From JBOFSQ01 sp051651625 (GTDB lineage Bacteria; Planctomycetota; Planctomycetia; Pirellulales; Thermoguttaceae), in contig JBOFSQ010000073.1 of NCBI GenBank assembly GCA_051651625.1, forward strand, positions 16,267-80,266: a DNA stretch of 64,000 bases, given 5' to 3'. The notes beneath the pieces were generated by a model, which saw only the letters and a list, made by a program, of their open reading frames with translations, did no database searches and was not told where the DNA came from. Shown piece after piece: positions 8,434 to 16,889 of the stretch (position 1 is its first letter; each line of letters opens with the position of its first letter). The position numbers and the translations under genes were made by a program.

Positions 8434-11349
8434 TTATTCCGCAGTGGAATCGTTTGTTTCCAAGAGATTGCGAATCGTTTTTTGGAACTCGATCAGCTCA
8501 CGATCTTGCGCATCACTAAACGAACCCTGACGCTGCGCATACAAATCCATCCAGACAATAAGACGGTACATCTCGTTTGGTTCGAGGAGCGCAGCGCGAC
8601 CACTCGATGCGACAAAGTCGCGGTGCGCCGTCACCTTCGCAGGGTCAGTGAGAATCGCCAGCAGCGTACTCTTCATCGCGGTCGCCTCGCCCGGAATCGA
8701 CCGATCACGTTCAAACGCCAAGTGTCGCAAGTTTTCGTTGTCAAACGTCATCAGCGAGTTGTACGCCTTTCCCGAAGTGAGATCGAGTTTGGACGCCAGC
8801 GACGCGCGACTCTCCGGTGCATGACACTCTACACAACGCGCGTCCAAGACCGGTTGTACCAACTCCGAAAACGTCAGCGGAAAACTCCCCGACGGATCGA
8901 GCGTCACCCGCGACGGCTCCCGCAACAGTGCCAGCGGAACTTGTTCCGTCGTAAGCGGCGTCTTTTGACGGCTCTCGTGGCAACCGATGCACGTCGCCTG
9001 TTCGCCCGGCATTAAGTAAGTGAGCGAGCGCATCGTTTGAATCGCAACGCCGTCTTCGTTCAGTGCTTGAAAGAAATACGGAACGCCCGACGGAACGCGA
9101 AAATATGCCGAACCATCAGACTCCACCGGAACCGTGCCGAGCACAAACTTCCCCGTCTCCTCACTCGAAACGCCGAGCGACGGCGTGTTCATGTGTGGCT
9201 GCACCTTCGGAAGCGTCCCGACAATACGGAGCCTTCGCACGTCTCGCCGCTCCGCCGTGAAACCATACGAACGCAGACCGTCATAAACATCTTGAATCAA
9301 GAACACGCCTTCGCGCGGCCCCGCCCAATCGACCTCACTCGGAATCGCCGGTGGCATCGCCCGCGCACAAACCGGAATCGGATTCATCGACGAAATCGCC
9401 GCGTCGCGGTAGAGCAGTTCAAGGTTGCCGAACCGGTCGAGATAATAAATCCCCATACTGTTTGACGGATTTTCTTCTTCATTCGAGACGCGGCAATGCG
9501 GCGGCAAACGGCGGTCGCTCCAGCTCACGATGTAATAATCTTCCGAGAGCGGATGCGGATTCGCATAATAGTGCGACGCCCAACCTTCAGTTTCGGGGAA
9601 TACAACGTCGGGCGTGATCCGTTCTATCGGTGCGTCGAACTCGGAGCCTTTGTTGCGGTCGAGTATAACGAGCGAACCGCCGAAGTTGGAGTGGTGCGCC
9701 GAGGCGACGAACATCAACTTCGACGATCCCGGAATCACCGCAGGTTCGTAGACGACTTGCGGCTTGACGGTGTAATTGCCGTACAAAAGCTGCGACTTGG
9801 TGCCGTCGGGATTTGCCGCCCAAAGACTGAAGAAGTGTCCGTTGAAGCGGTCGATGTAGTCCCACCGCGAGTAGGCGATGCGTCCGTCATTCATGACGGT
9901 TGGTGTCCATTCAAAGTTTTCAAACGCGGAGATTTGGCGAATCGTGTCGCCATAGGCGTTGCCGTTTGCGTCGAGCGAGTGGAGCGAGAAAACGGGGACG
10001 GGGCGAAAATTGTCACCGCCGCAGCGGACGTAACTATTGGGACGGTCGGCATCGCGCATTGAAACTGCATCGAACATCGCCGTCTGCACGTCTGCTCCTT
10101 TTCGCGTCGAGAGAAAAACGATGTCGCCGTTGGGAAGATAGCGTGCGTCGAAGTCGTCGTACTTCCCGAACGTGAGTTGCCGCGCGGTGCCGGTTGCAAG
10201 CTCCATCTCAAAGATGTGAAAGAACGATTCTTCGGCGATTCGCTTCTTGTCGGTCTTGTCGGGACAGTCGGCGAGTTTCGGATCGAACTTCGCGTAAGCA
10301 AACAGTGCGCGAGTGCCATCGGCGGAAATGCTCGGACGAAAGAACGTGCCGTTGTCCCACGATTCTGTTAGGTTTACGACTGTTGGCGTTGCGTTCCAAT
10401 CGTCGAATCGCAGCGTACAAACCGCGCCGCCGCCGCGTTGCCACCAGCAGTAGTATTGATCTGATGCGTGCGGAAAAATACTCGGCGCGTTTTTGACGAA
10501 CAGAATCTCGCGGAAGTCGCTTAGAATCGGATTCGAGAGTGCAAGCGTGCGAACGGCTTGGCGAAGACGGATGTAGTCGTCGCGTGTTGGTGACGTTTGC
10601 TGCGACACTTCGTCGAAGACTTTCTCGGCGGCGACGGTGTTAATTCCCTTCGTTCGCAAATCGGCGGCGAGTTTGCGTCCGCTTTCGAGAACGCGATGTG
10701 TGGCGGCGATCCAGATTTCTGAATCCGTTGACAGTGGCGGTGACGTTTTTTTCGACCACTGGCTTGTGCTGCTCTGCGTTGCGGGTTTGCCGAGTGCGAC
10801 GTTGCTCGTGGAGCCGCGCGGATAGACTTCAACTTCGTCGAGGTGAAAGTATGAAGTCGTCGGCAGTGTGAGTCGTACAAAACGTGCGGCGACATCTTCG
10901 CCGAAGACGACTTCTAGCGGCGCGTTGTCTTTGCCACCGCCGAATGTTTTGCCATCGTTGCGCCAGATTTCAGCCCAGTTTTCGTGGTCGTCCGAAACGA
11001 GAACGATGAGAGAATTGTTACGCTGTCCGAACTGGTCGCAGCGATTGAAGACGCGCAGCGTACCGAGCGTGACTCGCTCGCCGAGATCGACTTCCCACCA
11101 CGGATTTGGTTCGTTCTCAGTGTGAAATCCCCACTCACCATTCGCCACGCCATCGACGGCACCAGCGGCGTCGTCTTCGCGTGTCACGGCTTCGCCTTCG
11201 TGCGTATTCGCTGCACCAGTTTGCAACCGCACCCGCGCTTGCGTGAGCCAATCATCAATGACCATCTGCTGGTAATCGGCGACACCGCTCGTTTCGGCAC
11301 CGCACAGCACAAAAGCACACAGTACAAAAACGCAAGAGACGATACGCAT
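8434..11349 (-). CDS. HzsA-like cytochrome with discoidin domain (third tandem paralogue)
   Basis: A 971-residue exported protein. The ATG at 11349 has GGAG eight bases upstream and begins a signal peptide (MRIVSCVFVLCAFVLCGAE). Residues ~35-190 hold a discoidin-like domain (GAVDGVANGEWGFHT, WWEVDLGERVTLGTLRVFNR, ARFVRLTLP). The beta-propeller follows with YSRWDYIDR, then c-type heme sites CIGCH (787-791) and CVECH (839-843). It diverges from its two downstream neighbours well beyond recent duplication, which points to an old tandem expansion. The spacer to the next gene carries the hairpin at 8293-8390. As for the others, hydrazine synthesis is unlikely; a redox role on or near extracellular glycans is a guess. 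Confidence 0.85.
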   Translation of the reverse strand: MRIVSCVFVLCAFVLCGAETSGVADYQQMVIDDWLTQARVRLQTGAANTHEGEAVTREDDAAGAVDGVANGEWGFHTENEPNPWWEVDLGERVTLGTLRVFNRCDQFGQRNNSLIVLVSDDHENWAEIWRNDGKTFGGGKDNAPLEVVFGEDVAARFVRLTLPTTSYFHLDEVEVYPRGSTSNVALGKPATQSSTSQWSKKTSPPLSTDSEIWIAATHRVLESGRKLAADLRTKGINTVAAEKVFDEVSQQTSPTRDDYIRLRQAVRTLALSNPILSDFREILFVKNAPSIFPHASDQYYCWWQRGGGAVCTLRFDDWNATPTVVNLTESWDNGTFFRPSISADGTRALFAYAKFDPKLADCPDKTDKKRIAEESFFHIFEMELATGTARQLTFGKYDDFDARYLPNGDIVFLSTRKGADVQTAMFDAVSMRDADRPNSYVRCGGDNFRPVPVFSLHSLDANGNAYGDTIRQISAFENFEWTPTVMNDGRIAYSRWDYIDRFNGHFFSLWAANPDGTKSQLLYGNYTVKPQVVYEPAVIPGSSKLMFVASAHHSNFGGSLVILDRNKGSEFDAPIERITPDVVFPETEGWASHYYANPHPLSEDYYIVSWSDRRLPPHCRVSNEEENPSNSMGIYYLDRFGNLELLYRDAAISSMNPIPVCARAMPPAIPSEVDWAGPREGVFLIQDVYDGLRSYGFTAERRDVRRLRIVGTLPKVQPHMNTPSLGVSSEETGKFVLGTVPVESDGSAYFRVPSGVPYFFQALNEDGVAIQTMRSLTYLMPGEQATCIGCHESRQKTPLTTEQVPLALLREPSRVTLDPSGSFPLTFSELVQPVLDARCVECHAPESRASLASKLDLTSGKAYNSLMTFDNENLRHLAFERDRSIPGEATAMKSTLLAILTDPAKVTAHRDFVASSGRAALLEPNEMYRLIVWMDLYAQRQGSFSDAQDRELIEFQKTIRNLLETNDSTAE

Positions 11350-11742
11350 GATGAAAACTCCTTTGGTGTCGTTCACGGTTTGCGTCCACATCCATAGCAC
11401 CAACGGTGCGTCTTACCCCAACCTAGGGCGCGTAGCTCTAGTGCCTTGTCATTCTTTTTTTGGGGGATTACAGTTGTGGGCGACGGTTCACGATTTTCAC
11501 GACAGCATACATTGTGAGCGGCTTTGTTTTTTGCGCACAAAGGCGCAAAAAACAAAGGACACGAAGAGTTTGTCAAGTTTTTTCCTTTGCCCGTAGGGAA
11601 TCATTGATGCCCTACGGGCAAATTCGGATTCTGTTGTGGTCGCTGTTCTATTGATATTATTCCCCTAGCGGGGAAAGGATTCGCGGCCCATACCAAACCA
11701 ACAGGTCTGGGTACAGAGAAAAGAAAACCGCTCTCGCCCGCT
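11350..11742. other. Intergenic spacer with hairpins
   Basis: No credible gene. It contains a perfect 13-bp-arm hairpin at 11586-11622, a small TTCCCCTAGCGGGGAA palindrome near 11657-11672, and a weak relative of the CACAAAGGCACGAAG repeat near 11525. A TCGTTCACGGTTTG relative of the GTAACnGTTCAC motif lies near 11369, just upstream of the heme-protein start. Confidence 0.6.
11586..11622. terminator. Perfect hairpin, 13-bp arms
   Basis: TTTGCCCGTAGGG, an 11-base loop, then the exact complement. It lies about 120 bases past the end of the lipoprotein gene, between it and the next minus-strand gene. There is no clear T-run on the minus strand, so a terminator role is only possible. A dispersed repeat is the alternative. 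Confidence 0.35.
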
Positions 11743-12138
11743 TTACGGTCGATCCACTTTGAAGTCAAAAGTATTCGATTTGCCATCGACTTCGACGGTA
11801 ATGCCCGAAGTCGATAAGTCAGCAAACTTACTGTTGATAGTGGACTTGTGCCCTCCCATGGCACCCTGTTGTGATGGTTGCAGTGCTCCCATCACACAAA
11901 CCCTGTAGGTTCCAAGTGGAAGCCCGTCTTTCTCGTCGTCGGTCCCAAGCACATAAGTTCCGTCAGGCTTGATGCCTCCGCGTGCTTGGATTTTTCCGTT
12001 GTCGAAACAAACGGTACCGACTGACAGCGGCTCATTGTTGTCGGAGAAAACGACGGTGCCATGCATCGGCACTTTACCGCTGTTACATCCAAGAACCAAC
12101 GAAGCGAAGCAGCATAACACAAACAACATTTTTTTCAT
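11743..12138 (-). CDS. Small lipoprotein paired with DUF1559 protein
   Basis: A 131-residue protein starting at the ATG at 12138, with an AGGAAA ribosome binding site upstream. The N-terminus MKKMLFVLCCFASLVLGC is a lipoprotein signal with the lipidated Cys after LVLG. The mature part is a small beta-rich domain (GTVVFSDNNEPLSVGTVCF, GGIKPDGTYVLGT, GLPLGTYRVCV) like the carboxypeptidase-regulatory or transthyretin-like lipoproteins of planctomycetes, which often follow a DUF1559 gene as here. Attachment to a membrane facing the periplasm is expected; the function is unknown. The mosaic palindromic element lies between it and the DUF1559 gene. Confidence 0.75.
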   Translation of the reverse strand: MKKMLFVLCCFASLVLGCNSGKVPMHGTVVFSDNNEPLSVGTVCFDNGKIQARGGIKPDGTYVLGTDDEKDGLPLGTYRVCVMGALQPSQQGAMGGHKSTINSKFADLSTSGITVEVDGKSNTFDFKVDRP

Positions 12139-12184
12139 GGGGAGAGTTTCCTGTTCTGGGTTGATAGCATCTCGAAGCACTGGT

Positions 12185-12196
12185 GTAACCGTTCAC
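12185..12196. promoter_or_regulatory. GTAACnGTTCAC near-palindrome
   Basis: Exact copy (GTAACCGTTCAC), 47 bases upstream of the lipoprotein start codon and immediately beside the mosaic repeat that begins at 12217. Confidence 0.4.
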
Positions 12197-12216
12197 GGAC
12201 AAATTGTGAGGCATTT

Positions 12217-12481
12217 CCTAGCCGCGTAGCGGCGACCTTATTGTAGCCCAAGGCAAAGGCGTATTCGCCGCAGCCTTGGGTTGACGTCACCACAGAATCC
12301 GTAGCCCCATCGGGGCGGCCTTATTGAAACTGTTCGACAACGTTGACGATGTTTTACCAATTTGGAATTCGGAATAAGGTCGTCCCTACGGGACTTCATT
12401 TCATTTGGGGCCGCGAACCGAGGGCTGCGACGAGTACGTCTTGCCCTCGGCTACAATAAGATCGTCCCTAGCGGGACTAGG
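12217..12481. repeat. Mosaic palindromic element, copy 3 (~265 bp)
   Basis: CCTAG...CTAGG ends with the GCGTAGCGGCGACC arm at the left. The internal hairpins are in the order opposite to that of copies 1 and 2, so this copy is inverted. It fills almost all of the 12139-12523 spacer. Confidence 0.8.
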
Positions 12482-12523
12482 AATGTACCACGCCGAAATC
12501 ATCTGCGAACGGTTGCGTGATTG

Positions 12524-13774
12524 TTATGGGAGAGCAACGGGTACGCCGTCATTGACTCTCATCACGGCATTCAAAATAGTTTGCGAAGTTGAAACTGGAA
12601 ATGCACGTACCGCGCCGTCACCGATTACAAACATGCACACACCCGCGTGGGCACTTCCAAATCCCCAGTCATACTGGTTGTTTACTGTAACGGTGTCTTT
12701 ATTCCGCATAATCGGGACGTTTTCGAGAGTGCGCAGTAAGGGTGGCTCGTTTTTATCTACAACGGACAGGTAAGAACAATCACCTCGGTTGTTTGCCACA
12801 TTAGAGATGGCATTTTCACACTTTCCAACCTCGCTCGGCGGAATATGCTTTTCACCGATAACGACTTGATTGCTCGTTCCGTCACTCCACCAAGAAAGTC
12901 CATCCCGCGATGCCCACGTCACGACACGCTTACTGTCGGTTGCTCCTGTGGGAGCGTTGTCATCAAGAGTGATAACAGCCGCTCGGATCGGGCCGAACGT
13001 GCCGCCACCATCGTAGGTTGCTCCCCATCCTAAAAGCAGCGAACGCGCAATATAAGTGTAGTACCACCAAGTCACACCGGGGCGCGAATCACAGACGACA
13101 GCGTAATCATTGAGCGGTCCGGCAGCTCTGTTTGCACCAATAGTAGTTGACTCATTCAAGGCCGTACCACTTCGTCGGGATGGACATGAATATGCTTTGA
13201 CTGAACCAAGCCCCTTTTTGAATTCCGGTGTCAAACCGTTCCACCATGTACTTGTTGTCTTTGGCTGGAGTCCGTTGTCGCTATCAACAACACGAACGTC
13301 AAATCCCAGCGGCGTCCCCATGATGCCATCATAGAGAGCTTGTTGCTCAATGTACGGGAAAATGAGGACGAACATTGAGACTCGTCCACCATCGATGCAA
13401 ATCGGCGGAAGTTTACCTGTTGTGCTCTCGAAATTGTGTATCCCTAATCCCATTTGCTTGAGATTGTTAGAGCATTGCATTCTCCGCGCCGCTTCGCGTG
13501 CGGCTTGTACGGCGGGCAAGAGGAGCGCAACCAACACGCCGATTATGGCGATCACTACCAGAAGCTCAACGAGCGTGAAAGCACGACGGCTGCTTCGAGA
13601 ACAAGCGGAAAGAGCGACACCCAAAAAGGTGTCATCAAATACGCGATGGCGACAAAGTTCGCCCCCCCCCCCCATCTTAACGTTACACACAACACTGGGC
13701 GAGCCGCAGGCGAGGCATGCGGCGTCAAGCATTGTCTCCAAACCAGAAACCAAAATCATCAGCACCTTGTTCAT
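12524..13774 (-). CDS. DUF1559 prepilin-like protein with long N-terminal extension
   Basis: Planctomycete DUF1559 family protein: the class III leader RRAFTLVELLVVIAIIGV is followed by the hallmark LLLPAVQAAREAARRMQCSN, then the DUF1559 domain, with a C-terminus rich in surface-type residues. These proteins are processed like prepilins and are thought to form envelope structures; the role is unproven. From the ATG at 13774, which has a strong AAGGAG six bases upstream, about 64 residues precede the leader, whereas most family members start only a few residues before it. This extension contains a 12-G run coding four glycines, so the frame between the start and the leader depends on the run's exact length. 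Phase variation, a sequencing error or an unusual N-terminus are all possible. 416 residues as read. Confidence 0.75.
   Translation of the reverse strand: MNKVLMILVSGLETMLDAACLACGSPSVVCNVKMGGGGELCRHRVFDDTFLGVALSACSRSSRRAFTLVELLVVIAIIGVLVALLLPAVQAAREAARRMQCSNNLKQMGLGIHNFESTTGKLPPICIDGGRVSMFVLIFPYIEQQALYDGIMGTPLGFDVRVVDSDNGLQPKTTSTWWNGLTPEFKKGLGSVKAYSCPSRRSGTALNESTTIGANRAAGPLNDYAVVCDSRPGVTWWYYTYIARSLLLGWGATYDGGGTFGPIRAAVITLDDNAPTGATDSKRVVTWASRDGLSWWSDGTSNQVVIGEKHIPPSEVGKCENAISNVANNRGDCSYLSVVDKNEPPLLRTLENVPIMRNKDTVTVNNQYDWGFGSAHAGVCMFVIGDGAVRAFPVSTSQTILNAVMRVNDGVPVALP
13662..13673. repeat. Homopolymer of 12 C (G on the coding strand)
   Basis: A run of 12 identical bases inside the N-terminal part of the DUF1559 gene, directly after an in-frame ATG. 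I noticed no comparable run elsewhere in the window. A change of one base would separate the start codon from the prepilin leader. Confidence 0.85.
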
Positions 13775-13867
13775 AGCAGTCTCCTTGTGAAAAATGGACA
13801 CCGAAACAGAGAACACAAAAACGCCGCCGCAACGGCAACGACCCCCGATGGCGTAGAATCGTAACGA

Positions 13868-14212
13868 GTGAATCTACCGCCGTCAATGGGGAACGCGATT
13901 TTTACACTCACGGGTGTAGTAAAGTTCGCCTACACGCGAACATTGTTTCGCTGCGTTTTCGCCCCAAAGGGGCGTAAGAACTTAGCCGTGGGTGAGCGGT
14001 ATTCCGCGAACCCACGGTACGCGGCCCCAACAAAATCCGCAGCCCCAACGGGGCGTAAGAGTTGTGTACGCGATTCAATTCTTGCGCCCCGTTGGGGCTT
14101 TCTGGATTTTGGGGCTTCCGTACCGTGGGTTCGCTTCGCTCACCCACGGCTAAGCTCTTGCTGCCCCGTTGGGGCAAATACATCATTCACGACTGCAAGA
14201 AAATCCCGACTA
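13868..14212. repeat. Cluster of short palindromes
   Basis: A spacer without genes that holds at least five small inverted repeats: CGCCCCAAAGGGGCG near 13961; an arm GCCGTGGGT paired with ACCCACGG near 13984 and again, inverted, near 14121; and several GCCCCAACGGGGC units between 14050 and 14175. The order left to right is roughly mirrored about 14080, so the whole cluster may be one larger palindromic element. Confidence 0.65.
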
Positions 14213-14220
14213 CACCCCAC

Positions 14221-15318
14221 TCACGGACTCACCTCTTCAACTATAACGCTGTCAGTCTTCGACGCAGCTTGATCCCAGCCGTTGCCGATCCCCAAAATGC
14301 AGACGGCGACGATCAATATCACAATGCCGGTCGAAATCCATTGCACCGCTTTTTTCCCAGCCGAACGCCACTCGCCCATCAAGAAACCGTTGAAGTTACC
14401 AACGATAATCGCAAACGACATGAAAACCGCGTAACCAACCGATGCACCAAGGTCGCCAATCATACTCGCGCCGTAGCCAAAAAGACCGACTGCGGAATCG
14501 TGCAACACCGCCATCACAAACGCAATCACCACCGCAAAAATCGCACTCGGCGAAAGAAACTTTCCCCACGTTTTGTTCTGCTGAAGCTTCATCACGCAGT
14601 ACAGACACGACGAAAAGAATCCGCCGAAGAGAATCAAAAACGTCGCCGGTAACGAGTTGCGCCAGTCGGTAATTTCAAACGGTGCGTGTCTCGCCGCGTC
14701 GCAAATCGGTGCAGAAAAACTGAACGCTATCGACCAACAAGCACACAGCGCACCCGACGCAAGCGCAAGAATCAAACCGGGCAATATGTTTTTTTTCGGC
14801 GCGGGCGTCGTTTCCACGTCCGTCGCTTGCGAGTTGTTCTCTTCGTTTGCCTGCTTCAAAATGCCAGCACGTCCGCAAACGATAACGCCCACCAAACAGA
14901 CGCAAACGCCGAGCAAAATCGTCATGCCGGGTAGCGTCTGTAACTTTTCGGGGTAGTGAATCAGCATTGGCCCCATCGAGCCGACGATGATCTGTCCACC
15001 GTAGTTGATCGCGTAAGCAAGCGAAAGTCCGATGAACGCAAAACTAATTCCCAGCGTCATCGAACCGAGTCCCCAAAGGAAGCCGAACGCAAACGGCACG
15101 ACGAGTCCTGCGAAGCCAGCGTTTTGGTAAATCCCCAGAAGTCCGGGAACCAAAATCGGACCAGCGACGACGGGCAGCAATATCGTCGCAAAGAGAAAGA
15201 ACGGCCCCCAGAGAACTTCCCAAGGTAGCGTCTTCGAGACGAACTTACTCGGCAACCCAAACGAACCACCACACATCGCACCCAAAAGCAGAATCGAAAA
15301 ACCGAAAAGCAGACTCAT
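14221..15318 (-). CDS. rhaT: L-rhamnose/proton symporter (RhaT family)
   Basis: A 365-residue integral membrane protein with about ten hydrophobic segments, close in length to E. coli RhaT (344). Family features include FGFLWGLGSMTLGISFAFIG in the third and fourth helices, and a C-terminus EWRSAGKKAVQWISTGIVIL followed by a Gly-rich last helix, as in RhaT. The ATG at 15318 has GAGG five bases upstream. It would import L-rhamnose or a related 6-deoxy sugar with a proton. It is downstream of an SDR dehydrogenase and a zinc dehydrogenase on the same strand, and the window also encodes a GH106-type rhamnosidase, which supports rhamnose use. No rhamnose isomerase or kinase is visible. The cytoplasmic loop near residue 180 is long and charged. 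Confidence 0.8.
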   Translation of the reverse strand: MSLLFGFSILLLGAMCGGSFGLPSKFVSKTLPWEVLWGPFFLFATILLPVVAGPILVPGLLGIYQNAGFAGLVVPFAFGFLWGLGSMTLGISFAFIGLSLAYAINYGGQIIVGSMGPMLIHYPEKLQTLPGMTILLGVCVCLVGVIVCGRAGILKQANEENNSQATDVETTPAPKKNILPGLILALASGALCACWSIAFSFSAPICDAARHAPFEITDWRNSLPATFLILFGGFFSSCLYCVMKLQQNKTWGKFLSPSAIFAVVIAFVMAVLHDSAVGLFGYGASMIGDLGASVGYAVFMSFAIIVGNFNGFLMGEWRSAGKKAVQWISTGIVILIVAVCILGIGNGWDQAASKTDSVIVEEVSP

Positions 15319-15430
15319 TGTGACCTCGTTGTTGTTTGTTGTTCGTATTCGTTCACACCCTATTTCGTCATTCCCGCGTAGGCGGGAAGCCATCCTGACA
15401 GCACTTCGTTGATCCTATGTCTGTGCTGGT

Positions 15431-15475
15431 TCGGGCACTTGCTTACGCTTCGTGTTCTTATTCACTCGCTTCCCG
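15431..15475. repeat. Dispersed copy of the 31-bp repeat
   Basis: Complement of the CACGAAGCGTAAGC core, followed by a partial second unit. It lies in the 203-base spacer between rhaT and the SDR gene, next to a TTTCGTCATTCCCGCG repeat and a degenerate GTTCAC motif. Confidence 0.65.
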
Positions 15476-15521
15476 CTTTCGCGCCGAATGACGGAATCAA
15501 TCGTGAACGGCTGCAAAACTT

Positions 15522-16298
15522 CTAGTGCATTTCGCGTCCGCCGGTGATGTTGATTGCTTGACCGGTCATGTATGATGCGCGGTCGCTGCCGAGGAACGCA
15601 ACCAAGTTTACAACGTCGCTCACTTCTGCGAGGCGTCCCATCGGGACTTTCGCGGTAAACGTCTTGACGATCTCTTCACGCGGCATGTTCATGTTTTTGA
15701 TGTAGTCGGCGGAGACGTTGTCCCACACGCCGGTCGCGTCGGTGATTCCGGGGCAAACGCAATTACAGCGAATGTTTGACTTCACCACTTCAAACGCCAA
15801 CGCCTGCGTAAACCCGATGATCGCCGCCTTCGCAGACGAATACGCACTCATCAGCGCGGAGCCAGTCTTCCCCGATTTGCTCGAAAAATTCACGATCACG
15901 CCGTAGTTGTTCTTCTTCATCAGCGGGACAACTTCTTTGACGAAGAAAAACGTCCCTTTGCAGTTGACGGCGTAAACGAAGTCCCACGTCGCCTCCGACA
16001 TGTCTTCGACTTTTCCGCCCTGCCCCGTGACGCCCGCGACGTTAAAGAGCACGTCGATCCGTTCACCATAGGCCGCGACCGATGCCGCGACAATCTTTTT
16101 CACGTCGGCATGTTTGGTGATGTCGCCCGCCAATGCCTTCGCGTTTGCGCCAAGTTCTTTGACAATGGCGTCGAGTTTCATCTGATCGAGGTCGGTCAAA
16201 AAGACCTTGCCACCTTCGTCAATCATCCGCTTCGCAACACCCTTGCCAATCGCACCAGCCGCGCCAGTGACCAGAATGATCTTGTTTTGATAGTCCAT
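15522..16298 (-). CDS. SDR-family NAD(P)-dependent dehydrogenase
   Basis: A 258-residue classical short-chain dehydrogenase. It has the cofactor glycine motif TGAAGAIGKG at the N-terminus, NVAG in strand 4, catalytic Ser in NFSSKSG, the YxxxK pair in SAYSSAKAA, and the C-terminal GxxxYMTGQAINITGG. Asp in LTDLD after strand 2 favours NAD over NADP. The good ribosome binding site GGAGAA precedes the ATG at 16298. Its place upstream of rhaT on the same strand suggests a sugar or sugar-acid dehydrogenase, for example in oxidation of L-rhamnose or L-fucose, but SDR substrate specificity cannot be read from sequence. Spacing to rhaT is ~200 bp with repeats, so co-transcription is uncertain. Confidence 0.85.
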   Translation of the reverse strand: MDYQNKIILVTGAAGAIGKGVAKRMIDEGGKVFLTDLDQMKLDAIVKELGANAKALAGDITKHADVKKIVAASVAAYGERIDVLFNVAGVTGQGGKVEDMSEATWDFVYAVNCKGTFFFVKEVVPLMKKNNYGVIVNFSSKSGKTGSALMSAYSSAKAAIIGFTQALAFEVVKSNIRCNCVCPGITDATGVWDNVSADYIKNMNMPREEIVKTFTAKVPMGRLAEVSDVVNLVAFLGSDRASYMTGQAINITGGREMH

Positions 16299-16341
16299 CG
16301 TTTGTTCTCCTCAATTTGGGGTTTGGTTAATCGTTCATGAT

Positions 16342-16842
16342 TTACTTCGTCTTCAACTTGCCTGCGAGTATTTCGGTTTCAAAGCGTCGGCGGTCGTCTT
16401 CGGTACGGAAAGCCGACGTGGGGATGGGGACATAACTCACCTTGTTCAAAAACAACCGATAATAACGCCAACAACGATCAGCGTACTCGATGTGACTGAG
16501 TGAGAGATGCGATTCTGATCCATCTTCGGCTTTAATATGAAACTGATCTTCGTCGAAAGAAGTTTTTCGTTTTTGATAGAGATGAACTGCCTTCGGCGAC
16601 GGCACATTATACCAGCATTGAATCGTGCAGACGACCCCAATGACGCCCAGTAGTATCGGCAACGTAATCGTTAAGAAAAACCAGTTGCCGCTCAATATCG
16701 CTAAGGCCAACAACGCCATCGCACCACAAAAACCCACCCAGAAACACCGCTTCACACTGGAACGGAAAATCAACTTCGCGTAGTCACTGCGCGTGATCGC
16801 GTATTCATCGAGTTCGATCTTGGTGTTTGATTGATCAGTCAT
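16342..16842 (-). CDS. YcxB-like membrane protein
   Basis: A 166-residue protein from the ATG at 16842, with GAGG nine bases upstream. Residues ~27-70 form two closely spaced hydrophobic helices. The C-terminal half (KRKTSFDEDQFHIKAEDG, then LSHIEYADRCWRYYRLFLN) fits the YcxB-like domain, in which a short two-helix membrane anchor precedes a small cytoplasmic beta domain. The function of the family is unknown. It sits between the SDR and zinc dehydrogenase genes on the same strand, with gaps of 43 and 47 bp, so it is probably in one transcript with them. Confidence 0.65.
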   Translation of the reverse strand: MTDQSNTKIELDEYAITRSDYAKLIFRSSVKRCFWVGFCGAMALLALAILSGNWFFLTITLPILLGVIGVVCTIQCWYNVPSPKAVHLYQKRKTSFDEDQFHIKAEDGSESHLSLSHIEYADRCWRYYRLFLNKVSYVPIPTSAFRTEDDRRRFETEILAGKLKTK

Positions 16843-16889
16843 TGTTGGACGCCTCAATTCAGAAAGGTTACGGAACTTGTTTCACACAG

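Noticed and set aside
2683..11349. Genuine hydrazine synthase (anammox)
   Set aside because: No hzsB/C, hydrazine dehydrogenase or ladderane genes are seen, and the residues around the first heme differ from what I recall for the anammox enzyme. A family resemblance is the safer reading.
13868..14212. Reading frames across the palindrome cluster
   Set aside because: They consist of the repeats themselves translated, with no start signals and matching arms in both directions.
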